Shown here: piece by piece, positions 1 to 8,611 of the stretch | How positions within the stretch are numbered: position 1 is the stretch's first letter | Layout: each line of letters starts with the position of its first letter | Source of the DNA: Rhodoligotrophos sp. CJ14 | Lineage (GTDB): Bacteria > Pseudomonadota > Alphaproteobacteria > Rhizobiales > Im1 | Length of the DNA stretch: 64,000 bases | Assembly: GCF_038811545.1 (NCBI RefSeq) | Contig: NZ_CP133319.1 | Coordinates: 2,757,516-2,821,515, forward strand | Direction: 5' to 3' | Notes under the pieces: model-generated | What the model saw: only the letters and a program-made list of their open reading frames with translations | Database searches by the model: none | Told to the model about the DNA's origin: nothing | Made by a program: the position numbers and the translations under genes

Positions 1-758
1 ACGCGATTGCGGTCAGTACCGGCGGCGCGCTGGTGAAGGCGGGCGGCCATAGCTGGTTCTTTCTCACCGCCGACTACGCGTTCGGCCATGCGCTGGAACA
101 GGACACCAGCGAGATCGTCACCCATGCCGGCGGCAAGGTGGTCGGCTCGGTTCGTGTGCCGCTGAATTCATCGGATTTCTCCTCCTTCCTGCTGCAGGCT
201 CAGAGCTCGAAGGCGAAAATCATCGGCCTCGCCAATGCCGGCCAGGACACCACGAATTCGATCAAGCAGGCGGCCGAGTTCGGCATCTTTCGGCAGGGCC
301 AGAAGCTCGCTGCCCTCCTGATGACGCTCTCCGAGGTTCACGGCCTCGGCCTCGAAGCAGCGCAAGGTCTGGTGCTGACCGAAGGTTTTTATTGGGACCG
401 CGACGACCGCAGCCGTGCTTTCTCTGAACGATTTTTCAAGCGCACCGGACGGATGCCGAACATGAACCAAGCCGGCACCTATTCGGCAACGCTGAGCTAT
501 TTGAAGGCGGTGAAGGCTGCTGGCACCAGCGACTCCGAGGCAGTCACCAAGAAGCTGAAAGAGCTGCCGGTCGACGACGCCTTTGCCAAAGGCAGGGTGC
601 TGGCCAATGGCCGCATGGTGCACGATATGTACCTGTTCGAGGTGAAGAGGCCTTCAGAGTCGAAGAAGCCTTGGGACTACTACAAGCTGATCGCGGTGGT
701 GCCGGGCGCTCAGGCGTTCTTGACCGCCAAGGAAAGCGGTTGCCCGCTGACGAAGTGA
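1..758 (+). CDS. Liv-type ABC transporter substrate-binding protein, 5' truncated
   Basis: The reading frame is open from base 3 to a stop at 758, so the gene enters from outside the window and lacks its N-terminus and signal peptide. The visible part contains WFFLTADYAFGHALE, a segment typical of periplasmic Leu/Ile/Val-type binding proteins (Peripla_BP_6 fold), followed by the second lobe (NMNQAGTYSATLSYLKAVKAAG). Such proteins capture amino acids or, often in alphaproteobacteria, aromatic or organic acids and deliver them to LivHMGF permeases. The GTG at 33 is internal, not a start. No other transporter gene of this set lies in the window. The hydroquinone genes just downstream hint at an aromatic substrate, but that is inference. 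Confidence 0.85.
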   Translation, partial: AIAVSTGGALVKAGGHSWFFLTADYAFGHALEQDTSEIVTHAGGKVVGSVRVPLNSSDFSSFLLQAQSSKAKIIGLANAGQDTTNSIKQAAEFGIFRQGQKLAALLMTLSEVHGLGLEAAQGLVLTEGFYWDRDDRSRAFSERFFKRTGRMPNMNQAGTYSATLSYLKAVKAAGTSDSEAVTKKLKELPVDDAFAKGRVLANGRMVHDMYLFEVKRPSESKKPWDYYKLIAVVPGAQAFLTAKESGCPLTK

Positions 759-914
759 CCAAGCGAGCGGAGATTGCGGGCCAGCATTCCATTGCCGCGA
801 CGTCGCCATTCTCGACCGCCTCAATGAACTCGGCGCGATTGGCGAAAGAAAGTCGTCGCCTCCCCCATATGCCGAACCGCTGAGCATAGACAAGATTGTG
901 GACCTTCTTCGCCT

Positions 915-1814
915 TCACAAAGGCTGTGTTTCCTTCACGTAAAGCTCGAAAAAGTCCGAGAATGTCGCCACCCGCAGCGGCAGCTGCTCATAGGGCGGAT
1001 AATAGAGCGTCAGCCAGATTTCAGGCGTGTTCCAATCGGGCAGGATCTCAACCAGCCGCCCGGCGCGGACGTCATCCTCGATGATGAAGCGCGGCAACAG
1101 CGTAATGCCTTCGCCATTGATGGCAAGGCGCGCCAGGAGATCGCCGTTGTTCGCACTGAACCCGCCGACCGCCTTGTGGCTGCGATGGCTGGCACCCCGG
1201 GAAAGCTGCCAAACCTCGTACTGCCCCTCCTGGCTGTAGCTCAGACACGCAAAGGCCGCCAGATCCTCCGGGGCCTGCGGCGTGCCTTTGCTGGCAATGT
1301 AGTTTGGTGAGGCGACGAGCACGCGCGGCACCGGGCAGATCTTCCGCCAGATGGTGGATTTGTCCGTAGGCGGCCCCGAGATGCGAATGGCCAGATCGTA
1401 ATCTTCCTCGACAATGTCGATAAAGCTGTCCGCCAGGCTCAGTGCAATATGGGTCTCCGGGTGCAGGGTCGCGAACTGGGACAGCACGGCGGGCAGCACT
1501 TTCAGCCCCAGCGACATAGGTGCGCTGATCCGGATGAGACCGGAGGTGATGCCCTGCGCCTCCCGCGTCTCCTCGGCAGCCTCCGCAAGACCCTTCACCA
1601 GCGGCGCAATCCGGGCGGCATAGACCGCGCCCGCCGAGGTCAAGGACACTTGGCGGGTTGTACGCACCAGCAACTGGACGTCTAGCCTTGCCTCCAGCCC
1701 TGCGATCGTACGCGTGACGGAGGCGGGCGTCATCCCGAGCTGCTGCGCGGCCCTTGTAAAGCTCCGCTGTTCAGCAACCGCCAGGAACACACGCAGGGAT
1801 TCGAGTTCACCCAT
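915..1814 (-). CDS. LysR family transcriptional regulator
   Basis: About 299 residues, the normal LysR length. The N-terminal winged helix-turn-helix spans about residues 2-60 (LRVFLAVAEQRSFTRAAQQL, then TPASVTRTIAGLE) and is followed by a substrate-binding domain of two lobes. The ATG at 1814 is preferred to the GTG one codon upstream. The gene is divergent from the ring-cleavage dioxygenase gene at 1930, and a textbook T-N11-A box lies 11 bp before its start (1825-1845). It is therefore probably both autoregulated and the activator of the dioxygenase/hydrolase/maleylacetate reductase genes. This arrangement resembles LinR/PcpR beside LinE/PcpA. The inducer is presumably a quinol or a ring-cleavage product, which is inferred. 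Confidence 0.9.
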   Translation of the reverse strand: MGELESLRVFLAVAEQRSFTRAAQQLGMTPASVTRTIAGLEARLDVQLLVRTTRQVSLTSAGAVYAARIAPLVKGLAEAAEETREAQGITSGLIRISAPMSLGLKVLPAVLSQFATLHPETHIALSLADSFIDIVEEDYDLAIRISGPPTDKSTIWRKICPVPRVLVASPNYIASKGTPQAPEDLAAFACLSYSQEGQYEVWQLSRGASHRSHKAVGGFSANNGDLLARLAINGEGITLLPRFIIEDDVRAGRLVEILPDWNTPEIWLTLYYPPYEQLPLRVATFSDFFELYVKETQPL

Positions 1815-1824
1815 CACCGGACCA

Positions 1825-1845
1825 TTATTGCTCCATATGCAATAA
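1825..1845. promoter_or_regulatory. LysR box (T-N11-A palindrome) in divergent promoter
   Basis: The sequence TTATTGC-N7-GCAATAA is a perfect 7-bp inverted repeat. Its core TTGC-N7-GCAA is the 15-bp T-N11-A form recognised by LysR-type regulators. It sits 11 bp upstream of the LysR start (1814) and about 85 bp upstream of the dioxygenase start (1930). This is the usual place for a recognition site that mediates autorepression and activation of the divergent operon. Confidence 0.75.
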
Positions 1846-1929
1846 ACAATGCCACATTATGAATATTCTCTCGCAGCGTCTACGCGCTTAGGTGTTGGCC
1901 AACCGATTACCGAGAGACAGGAGCGCGCT

Positions 1930-2862
1930 ATGCTCACCCAGATTCAAGGTCTGCACCACGTCACCTCGCTGGCCGCAGATGCTCAACAGAACAATGACTT
2001 CTTCACGAAGCTGTTGGGCCTGCGCCGGGTTAAGAAAACCGTCAATTTCGACAGCCCGGATGTCTATCACCTGTATTATGGGAACGAGGTCGGCGCGCCA
2101 GGCACGATCATGACCTATTTCCCCTTTCCGCACATTGTGAAGGGCCGCCCGGGCGCGGGCGAGGTCTCCGAGACCGTTTTTGCCGTGCCCCAGGGCTCAC
2201 TCGGCTACTGGAAGAACCGCTTGGCCGCCCACGATGTCCGCGGTCTCATGGAACTGAAGCGCTTCGGCGAGAAGCGGCTGCGCTTCTTCGGCCCCGACGG
2301 CGATGGTTTGGCGCTGGTCGAAGTGGATGGCGATAGCCGCGTCCCGTTCGCAGGCGGCCCCGTCCCCGCTGACGTCGGTGTGCATGGCTTCCATGGGGTG
2401 ACCATGCGGCTGCGGGAAAAGGCAGCCACCAGCGAATTGCTGAAATTCATGGGATATGAGGAGGTCGATCATCGGGACGCCCTTACCCGCTACAACAAGC
2501 CAGGGGGAAACGGGGCTGATTTTGTTGATCTCGAAGAATTGCCGGGAGCTGCGCCCGCCCGGCAAGGAGCAGGCTCGGTGCACCATGTCGCATTCGCAGT
2601 CGAAAACCGCCAGGTCCAGCTCGAGGTGCGCAAGGCGCTTATCGACACCGGCTATCACGTCACTCCCGTGATCGATCGCGACTACTTCTGGGCGATTTAT
2701 TTCCGCACGCCTGGTGGGGTCCTGTTTGAAGTGGCCACCAACGAGCCGGGCTTTGATCGCGACGAGGATAGGGCTCATCTCGGTGAAGCGCTGAAGATCC
2801 CTTCCCAGCATGCTCACCTGCGCGCCCGGATCGAGCAGACCCTCACCCCGATCACAGATTGA
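1930..2862 (+). CDS. VOC-superfamily ring-cleaving dioxygenase (PcpA/LinE-like hydroquinone dioxygenase)
   Basis: A 310-residue protein with two paired vicinal-oxygen-chelate modules. The start at 1930 follows an AGGAG site. An upstream ATG at 1849 in the same frame would overlap the regulatory box region and is less likely. Segments such as HHVTSLAAD, YHLYYGNEVGAPGTIMTYFP and GGVLFEVAT resemble PcpA/LinE, the (chloro)hydroquinone 1,2-dioxygenases, and MhqO-type proteins. By that comparison His10, His219 and Glu267 would bind Fe(II). The likely reaction is extradiol cleavage of a para-hydroquinone to 4-hydroxymuconic semialdehyde or maleylacetate-type products. The downstream maleylacetate reductase supports this. 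The exact substrate (hydroquinone, methyl- or chlorohydroquinone) cannot be read from the sequence. Confidence 0.82.
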   Translation: MLTQIQGLHHVTSLAADAQQNNDFFTKLLGLRRVKKTVNFDSPDVYHLYYGNEVGAPGTIMTYFPFPHIVKGRPGAGEVSETVFAVPQGSLGYWKNRLAAHDVRGLMELKRFGEKRLRFFGPDGDGLALVEVDGDSRVPFAGGPVPADVGVHGFHGVTMRLREKAATSELLKFMGYEEVDHRDALTRYNKPGGNGADFVDLEELPGAAPARQGAGSVHHVAFAVENRQVQLEVRKALIDTGYHVTPVIDRDYFWAIYFRTPGGVLFEVATNEPGFDRDEDRAHLGEALKIPSQHAHLRARIEQTLTPITD

Positions 2863-2911
2863 TGGGAGCCCGCCGGCTTCGGCTGGCGGGCCGCTTCACA
2901 AGGATGCCCTC

Positions 2912-3517
2912 ATGTCGCTCACCGCTTATCACCACTTCGCCAAGGCACCAGTCCCTGGTGCGCCACTGGTCTTTGCCTTTCACGGCACCGGCGGTGACGA
3001 GCATCAGTTCACCGACTTGGTCCAGGAGATCCTGCCCAAATCGGGCATCATCGCGCCACGCGGCGATGTCTTGGAGCATGGCTCCAATCGCTTTTTCCGT
3101 CGCACCGGAGAAGGCGTCTACGACATGGATGACCTGGCTGCCCGCACCGAGAAAATGATCGGCTTTATCCGCGCCCACAAAGCAGAATATGAGGGGCTGC
3201 CGGTCTATGGCCTGGGCTATTCCAATGGCGCGAACATTCTGGCGTCGGTCGTTCTCAATGCACCGCACCTGTTCGATCGCATCGTGCTAATGCACCCGCT
3301 GATCCCCTGGAGGCCAGAACCAAATCCGGGTCTGCGGAGGCTCGAGATGCTGATCACCGCGGGCCGACGAGATCCGATTTGTCCGCTGCCCGTCACGCAG
3401 GCATTTATCGACTTTCTCAAAAGCCAGGGAGCTGACCTGCAACTTATTCTTCACGATGGCGGCCACGAGGTCCGACCAGAGGAACTCGTGGCCATCAACA
3501 CCTTCCTGAATTCATGA
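2912..3517 (+). CDS. alpha/beta hydrolase of the carboxylesterase/MhqD type
   Basis: A 201-residue single-domain serine hydrolase. The FHGTGGDEHQF segment forms the oxyanion region. GLGYSNGAN holds the nucleophile Ser104, GRRDPICP the acid Asp154 and DGGHE the base His185. The start at 2912 is the first Met with sense N-terminal sequence for this family; the frame extends upstream into the dioxygenase gene but that part is unlikely to be translated. The gene begins 49 bp after the dioxygenase stop and is surely co-transcribed. Dioxygenase-hydrolase pairs of this kind (mhqO/mhqD) are quinone or hydroquinone responsive in Bacillus. The hydrolase may act on an ester-type or acyl cleavage product, which is inferred. 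Confidence 0.82.
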   Translation: MSLTAYHHFAKAPVPGAPLVFAFHGTGGDEHQFTDLVQEILPKSGIIAPRGDVLEHGSNRFFRRTGEGVYDMDDLAARTEKMIGFIRAHKAEYEGLPVYGLGYSNGANILASVVLNAPHLFDRIVLMHPLIPWRPEPNPGLRRLEMLITAGRRDPICPLPVTQAFIDFLKSQGADLQLILHDGGHEVRPEELVAINTFLNS

Positions 3518-3562
3518 GATTGTGGATCTCGCGAGTGTCCCTCGCCTTGGAGTGTCCATCAG

Positions 3563-4630
3563 ATGCAAACCTTCATCTATGAGGCCCAAATCCCGCGCGT
3601 CATCTTCGGCAGCGGAACCATGTCGAGGATCGCGGAAGAGGTAACACGGCTCGGCGCAAGCCGCGCCATTGTGCTCAGCACACCCGGGCGGGGCAAGCAG
3701 CTTGCTGCCGCCGTCGCCGACCAGCTCGGCGGGATATGTGTCGCCGCGCTCGCCACGGCCGTGATGCACGCGCCCGTCCAAGTGAGTGAGAGAGCGGTCG
3801 ATACCGTCCGGGAAACCGGTGCCGACGCCATCGTGGCGGTGGGTGGCGGTTCGACAACGGGCCTTGCCAAGGCGATCGCGCTACGCACGCAGCTGCCACA
3901 GATCATTCTGCCGACCACCTATGCAGGTTCGGAGATGACCGCCGTGCTCGGTGAAACGGCCGATGGCCGGAAGATAACGCGCAAAAGCCCGTATATGCGC
4001 GCAAAAACCGTGATCTATGACATCGATCTGAGCCTGGATGTTCCCGCGTCGGTTTCCGTCAGCTCCGCCATGAATGCGATCGCGCACGGGGTTGAGGCGC
4101 TCTATGCCAGAGATGGCAATCCCGTAATCTCAAATTTGGCGGAAGACGGCATTCGCTCACTCGTCCACGCGCTTCCGCCGATAATGCGAGACTTGACCGA
4201 CAGGACAGCCAGGTGGGAGGCGATGTACGGTGCCTTTCTGTGTGGAGCTGCTCTTGGTGCCACCACAATGGGACTGCAGCACAAGCTGGCACATATCCTA
4301 GGAGGCGCCTTCAACCTGCCCCACGCTGAGACCCATTCCGTGCTTCTGCCCCATGTGGTCGCCTTTAATGCGCCGGCCACTCCTCTTGCCATGCAGCGAT
4401 TGTCGCGGGCGATTGGTGAGCCTGATCCAGCGCAGGCGCTCTATGCGCTGGCCCGACGCCTCGATGCGCCACGATCGCTTAAGGAGCTTGGCATGCCCGA
4501 GAACGGTGTCGACCTCGCCGTCCAGCAGGCAATCGTTGACCCTTATGACAATCCCGTTCCAGTCGAACCGGCCAGCTTGCGAGACTTGGTCAGGAAGGCG
4601 TGGAGTGGGGCTACGCCCTATTCCTCCTGA
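3563..4630 (+). CDS. maleylacetate reductase
   Basis: A 355-residue member of the iron-containing alcohol dehydrogenase superfamily. The glycine-rich nucleotide site GGGSTTGLAKAIAL is followed by PTTYAGSEMT and GETADGRK, a signature of maleylacetate reductases (EC 1.3.1.32). The AMNAIAHGVEALYA and HKLAHILGGAFNLPHAETHSVLLPH regions hold the metal/active-site histidines. It reduces maleylacetate to 3-oxoadipate with NAD(P)H, channelling hydroquinone or hydroxyquinol cleavage products into the beta-ketoadipate route. It is the third gene of the module and starts 45 bp after the hydrolase. No 3-oxoadipate CoA-transferase lies nearby, so the pathway must be completed elsewhere. Confidence 0.9.
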   Translation: MQTFIYEAQIPRVIFGSGTMSRIAEEVTRLGASRAIVLSTPGRGKQLAAAVADQLGGICVAALATAVMHAPVQVSERAVDTVRETGADAIVAVGGGSTTGLAKAIALRTQLPQIILPTTYAGSEMTAVLGETADGRKITRKSPYMRAKTVIYDIDLSLDVPASVSVSSAMNAIAHGVEALYARDGNPVISNLAEDGIRSLVHALPPIMRDLTDRTARWEAMYGAFLCGAALGATTMGLQHKLAHILGGAFNLPHAETHSVLLPHVVAFNAPATPLAMQRLSRAIGEPDPAQALYALARRLDAPRSLKELGMPENGVDLAVQQAIVDPYDNPVPVEPASLRDLVRKAWSGATPYSS

Positions 4631-4757
4631 ACTGAGTGTCGCGACGAGCCGCTGATCGCGGGAGTCGCAAGGCGTCTTGCTGCCGCGCTTCGTCCAGAGC
4701 TGATAAGGTCTTACCGTCCGCGATGTGAGCCGCCGGTAAGATCCGCAAGGGAGCGGA

Positions 4758-6398
4758 GTGAGCTCCGCCGTTACTAAAATGGCCATCGTCTCCGAACAGC
4801 ACCTCTCGGAAAGTCCTTTTCTCCTGTCGACGATGCCGGCGGGGAGACCTGAATTCTATCTCGCTGGCTCGGCAATACTGGCCCTCATCATCGCCTTGAT
4901 TGTTGCAGCTCCATATGCGCGGGAGCCGCTCGAAGGATCATCGCTCCTCCTGCCTGCTTATGCCGCGGCTGTGCTCGTTGCCGAGCTGATCACTGCCGCC
5001 CTGCTTCTGGCGCTGTTTTCAGTCCAGCGCTCGCTTGCAATCCTTATCCTCGCAAGTGGCTATCTGTGCTCAGCATTGCTCGTCGTCCCCTGGGTACTCA
5101 CCTTTCCCGGGGTTTTCGCGCCAACCGGCCTCCTTCAATCTGGGCTGCAAAGCACGGCGACGATTGCTGCCGTTCGCCGGATCGAGTTTCCCCTTCTGGT
5201 CGTTGTCTATGCTTTTCTGAACAGACCAGCGCGCGATGTATATCTCGATCGGTTCGGCTCTCGCGAGATGATTTTCGGCACCATACTCGCCCTCATTGTA
5301 CTCGCCATCGCGATCACATTGATTTCTCTGGAGCTGAGCGACGCATTGCCGACCTTCATGTCGGACTCAAGGCATGTTGCCGAGACTTGGGATTACGTTC
5401 CCGCTCTTGCCCTTTTCCTTCAGATCTTGGCGATCATGCTGCTTTTTACCGGCCGACGCTCAGTCCTCGATATCTGGCTCATGGTCGTAATCTGCACCGT
5501 GATCGTAGAAGTGTTGCTGCTCTCATATCTCAGTGCGGGACGGCTGAGTGTTGGATGGTGGGCCGGCCGTTTGTGTGGATTGGCATCGGCGAGCGTCGTC
5601 CTGGTGGTACTGCTTTCGGAAACGGCAAGGCTTTATGGGCGGCTGCTCCGTTCGCATTTGGCCGAGCGCCGTATCCGAGAGGCTCAACTGGTGGGCATGG
5701 AGGCATTGGCGGCATCGATCGCCCATGAGGTCAATCAGCCCCTCGCCAGCATGGTCACCAACGCTGCTGCGGGCCTGCGGTGGATCGAGCGCGAGGGGGG
5801 CGACCTGAAGCAGACAAAGGCTGCGCTTAAGCGCATTGTCGATGATGGCCACCGCGCGGGAATGATCATCGAAGCCACCCGTTCGATGTTTCGAAAAGGA
5901 GCCCGTGACCGTCGCCGGGTGAGTCTGAATGATATTGTTCTGAATGCGCTTGAACGTGCCCGCCTTGACCTCCGCAGCGGCCGCATCTCGGTTCGAACAG
6001 AGCTAGATCGGCATCTGCCATCCGTCACCTGCAATGCCATGCAAATGCAGCAGGTTGTCTTCAATCTCATTGCGAATGCAGTAGATGGCATGGCCCGCAC
6101 GCCCGAGAGCGAGCGCGTGCTCACCATAACGTCATCTTTTTCGCACCCAGGGGACGCACTGGTTAGAATTGGCGACACGGGCTCAGGTATTGCCCTGACA
6201 GACAAGGAGCGCATCTTCGAGCCATTCTTCACAACCAAGCCCAATGGCATGGGAATGGGCCTGATGTTCTGCCGTTCGGTCATCGAGGGGCATGGCGGAC
6301 GCCTCTGGGCGACGGACAATCAGCCGCGCGGAGCGGTTTTTCATTTTACGCTACCTGCGAATGACGAGGATCCGTCGACCATGGAGCAGCCGTCATGA
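4758..6398 (+). CDS. membrane sensor histidine kinase with MASE4-like sensor
   Basis: 546 residues from a GTG at 4758 (GGGAG four bases upstream); an ATG at 4779 is the alternative. Residues about 30-290 hold around eight hydrophobic segments in the style of the MASE4 integral membrane sensor. The H box follows (AASIAHEVNQPLASM, phospho-acceptor His323), then the N box (NLIANAVDGMA) and the G boxes (GDTGSGI, FEPFFTTKPNGMGMGL). The cytoplasmic part is FixL-like HisKA/HATPase. There is no PAS domain, so the signal is probably sensed in the membrane; hydrophobic aromatics or quinones are a guess. It overlaps the response regulator gene by an ATGA, so the two are a translationally coupled pair. 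Confidence 0.88.
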   Translation: MSSAVTKMAIVSEQHLSESPFLLSTMPAGRPEFYLAGSAILALIIALIVAAPYAREPLEGSSLLLPAYAAAVLVAELITAALLLALFSVQRSLAILILASGYLCSALLVVPWVLTFPGVFAPTGLLQSGLQSTATIAAVRRIEFPLLVVVYAFLNRPARDVYLDRFGSREMIFGTILALIVLAIAITLISLELSDALPTFMSDSRHVAETWDYVPALALFLQILAIMLLFTGRRSVLDIWLMVVICTVIVEVLLLSYLSAGRLSVGWWAGRLCGLASASVVLVVLLSETARLYGRLLRSHLAERRIREAQLVGMEALAASIAHEVNQPLASMVTNAAAGLRWIEREGGDLKQTKAALKRIVDDGHRAGMIIEATRSMFRKGARDRRRVSLNDIVLNALERARLDLRSGRISVRTELDRHLPSVTCNAMQMQQVVFNLIANAVDGMARTPESERVLTITSSFSHPGDALVRIGDTGSGIALTDKERIFEPFFTTKPNGMGMGLMFCRSVIEGHGGRLWATDNQPRGAVFHFTLPANDEDPSTMEQPS

Positions 6399-7045
6399 AT
6401 GATTCTCTCGTATACGTCGTGGACGATGACAGTTCCCTGCGCATGTCTGTTGAGAGCCTACTGACATCGATTGGTCACCGGGTTGAAACATTCGCCTCCG
6501 TGCGGGAATTCACGCATCGCTCGCCTGTCGACGCGCCCTCCTGCCTGGTGCTTGACGTGCGACTGCCCGACCGCAGCGGGCTAGAACTCCAGCGTGATCT
6601 GGCAGAACAAGGCACCCCATTTCCCATTGTGTTCGTCACGGGCCACGGCGACATTCCCATGTCGGTCGCCGCGATGAAGGCCGGAGCCATCGAGTTTCTG
6701 ACCAAGCCGTTTCGCGACCAAGACCTGCTCGATGCGGTGCACAAGGGCCTGGATCTCGATCGCCGTCATCGTGACGAGGCCGCGATCATCACCAGGCTGC
6801 AGGAGCGGTTCAGCGCACTCACCCCTCGCGAGCGCGAGATTATGAGCTTGGTCGTCGCCGGCAAGGTGAACAAGCAGATCGCTAGCGAACTCCAGCTCAG
6901 CGGAATCACCGTCAAGGTTCATCGGGCGCAGATGATGCACAAGATGCAAGCAGGTTCGTTGGCTGAGCTGGTCCGCTTTTCCGACAGCCTCACCCTAGGG
7001 CTTCGCTCGCGGCGCAGGATAGGCGCCGTGATGGACCTGAGCTAA
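6395..7045 (+). CDS. FixJ/NarL-type response regulator
   Basis: 216 residues. The receiver domain (about 1-120) has the acidic pocket VVDDD, phospho-acceptor Asp54 (LVLDVRLPDRSG), VTGHGD and the conserved Lys in LTKPF. A LuxR-type helix-turn-helix follows (ALTPREREIMSLVVAGKVNKQIA, then GITVKVHRAQMMHKM). It overlaps the kinase stop by four bases and is its evident partner. FixJ-type regulators activate transcription after phosphorylation. Targets are unknown; the flanking hydroquinone and hydrolase genes are candidates because of position only. Confidence 0.92.
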   Translation: MNDSLVYVVDDDSSLRMSVESLLTSIGHRVETFASVREFTHRSPVDAPSCLVLDVRLPDRSGLELQRDLAEQGTPFPIVFVTGHGDIPMSVAAMKAGAIEFLTKPFRDQDLLDAVHKGLDLDRRHRDEAAIITRLQERFSALTPREREIMSLVVAGKVNKQIASELQLSGITVKVHRAQMMHKMQAGSLAELVRFSDSLTLGLRSRRRIGAVMDLS

Positions 7046-7057
7046 CCCGACAAGTGG

Positions 7058-7903
7058 TCAGCTGTGCTTCGCCCAAAAGCGGCCGAGCTGTTCGCAAATG
7101 AAATCTGGCTTCTCCTCGAAGACCCAGTGTCCGCACTCTTCGATCACGCCGCCTTCAGCAGACGCAGCGATTGCCTTGGCGCAGTCGAAACAATGATCGC
7201 CGAAGGACGCGCGACCTGCCCAGGCGAGCATCGGCACGGAGAGCTTGCTCCTGGTGAGTTCGGCGGTTTGCGCAGCCATTTGCGGGATGTAACCGTAATG
7301 GTTCAGGCTCGCGCGGAGATTTCCAGGCTGCCGCATCTGCATGACGTATTGTTGTATGTCGCTCTCGGGCACCGCTGTCGGATTATAAGCAAAGTCACGG
7401 AAGAAGTGCCGCAGATACTGCTCTTCGCGGCCCTCGACCAAGAATTGTGTGACATCCATGTTCATATGCATGCCCAGATGCCAGTAGGGCACCCGCGGAT
7501 CCACATAGCCCGGAAAATCCAATCCGAAAAACGGCGTCTCGATCGTGGCAAGTGACAGAGCACGCTCGGGCGCCGCATAGGCCAGCGCGACAGAGGGCGG
7601 CCCGCCGAGATCGTGGCTGAGGATGTGGAATTTCTCGACCCGTTCCACTTCGAGCAGCGCCAGCATGTCCTGAGCGATCGTCTTCGGCTCGTAGCCCCCA
7701 TAGGGCTTGTCGCTGTCGGCAAAGCCACGCAGGTCAGGGGCGATGAAGGCGTATTGATCCGTGAAGCGCTCTATCACCGGCAGGAATTCGCGATGGTTCT
7801 GCGGCCATCCATGCATGCAGAGGACGACCGTCCCCCTCCCCGCGGTGACATAGTGCAATGTCACACCATTCACTTTGGCCCGCTTATGGGTGAGCACAGT
7901 CAT
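7058..7903 (-). CDS. alpha/beta hydrolase, epoxide hydrolase/dehalogenase type
   Basis: 281 residues from the ATG at 7903, chosen because a perfect AGGAGG lies six bases upstream; an in-frame ATG at 7930 precedes that site. HGWPQNHREF provides the oxyanion segment. The nucleophile elbow reads ILSHDLGGP, so the nucleophile is Asp98 rather than Ser, as in soluble epoxide hydrolases and haloalkane/fluoroacetate dehalogenases. The C-terminal EECGHW carries the catalytic His. The fold and mechanism are clear; epoxide versus haloacid substrate is not. The gene converges on the FixJ-type regulator and is divergent from the lone receiver gene at 8144. Confidence 0.85.
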   Translation of the reverse strand: MTVLTHKRAKVNGVTLHYVTAGRGTVVLCMHGWPQNHREFLPVIERFTDQYAFIAPDLRGFADSDKPYGGYEPKTIAQDMLALLEVERVEKFHILSHDLGGPPSVALAYAAPERALSLATIETPFFGLDFPGYVDPRVPYWHLGMHMNMDVTQFLVEGREEQYLRHFFRDFAYNPTAVPESDIQQYVMQMRQPGNLRASLNHYGYIPQMAAQTAELTRSKLSVPMLAWAGRASFGDHCFDCAKAIAASAEGGVIEECGHWVFEEKPDFICEQLGRFWAKHS

Positions 7904-7909
7904 GTCCAT

Positions 7910-7915
7910 CCTCCT
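7910..7915 (-). promoter_or_regulatory. Strong ribosome binding site fixing the hydrolase start
   Basis: AGGAGG on the minus strand lies six bases before the ATG at 7903. It falls inside the longer reading frame that begins at 7930, which shows that the shorter protein is the translated form. Confidence 0.75.
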
Positions 7916-8143
7916 ATAAATCGGAGCCAAGATCTTTCACAGATGAGATCACGAGAGGACCTGCCACGGGGTTTATGGCGCCAGTACATCGTCACACCTA
8001 CACAGTACTATGAGCGCCGGTGCATATTGGGTCAACGATACGACGGTATAATTGAACCCAACCGATCATCCGGGTCATGTTCAATCCGCATTGGTGATCG
8101 CGTGACAGTCATGTTCGCGCGTCCAACACCTATCGGACGCCTC

Positions 8144-8533
8144 ATGGAAAATGACGAACCACATGGCAGCCCATCGATCGCCGTCGTCGACAATGATGCA
8201 TCGGCGCTGCATGCCATAGTCGCACTATTGGGCTCGCTCGGGTTCGGGGCGTCCGAGTTCGCAAGCGCTGCTGAGTTCTTGAATTCGAGACGGGAAGATA
8301 AGACCGCCTGTCTCATCGCCGACGTTCAGATGCCCGGCATGACCGGCCTCGAACTACATGAGCATCTGACGGCGAAGGGCAGGATCATTCCAACGATTTT
8401 GACGACGGCCTATCCGAACGAGGCGACGCGAATCCGCGCCCGTAAGGCAGGCATCCTCTGCTATCTCGCCAAGCCTGTGGGTCCTGATGCTCTGCTCGGA
8501 TGCGTCCGCGCAGCTCTGGCGAGGGCAGCTTAG
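8144..8533 (+). CDS. Stand-alone receiver-domain response regulator
   Basis: 129 residues from the ATG at 8144 (an in-frame ATG at 8111 is possible). The whole protein is one CheY-like receiver: VVDND acidic pocket, Asp60 in LIADVQMPGMTG, TTAYPNEAT and the Lys in YLAKPVG. There is no output domain. Such FixJ-N-like single receivers act as phosphate sinks or relay proteins and often accompany FixLJ-type pairs. The kinase/regulator pair at 4758-7045 is only about 1 kb away and is a plausible partner. The first domain residue of the acidic pocket is VDND rather than VDDD, still compatible with phosphorylation. Confidence 0.82.
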   Translation: MENDEPHGSPSIAVVDNDASALHAIVALLGSLGFGASEFASAAEFLNSRREDKTACLIADVQMPGMTGLELHEHLTAKGRIIPTILTTAYPNEATRIRARKAGILCYLAKPVGPDALLGCVRAALARAA

Positions 8534-8611
8534 CAAGATCCGGATCGCGCCAGCGCTGAGGCACCGGCCGCCAACAATATTGCAACCAATACAGCAACGA
8601 GGAGTGACCCC

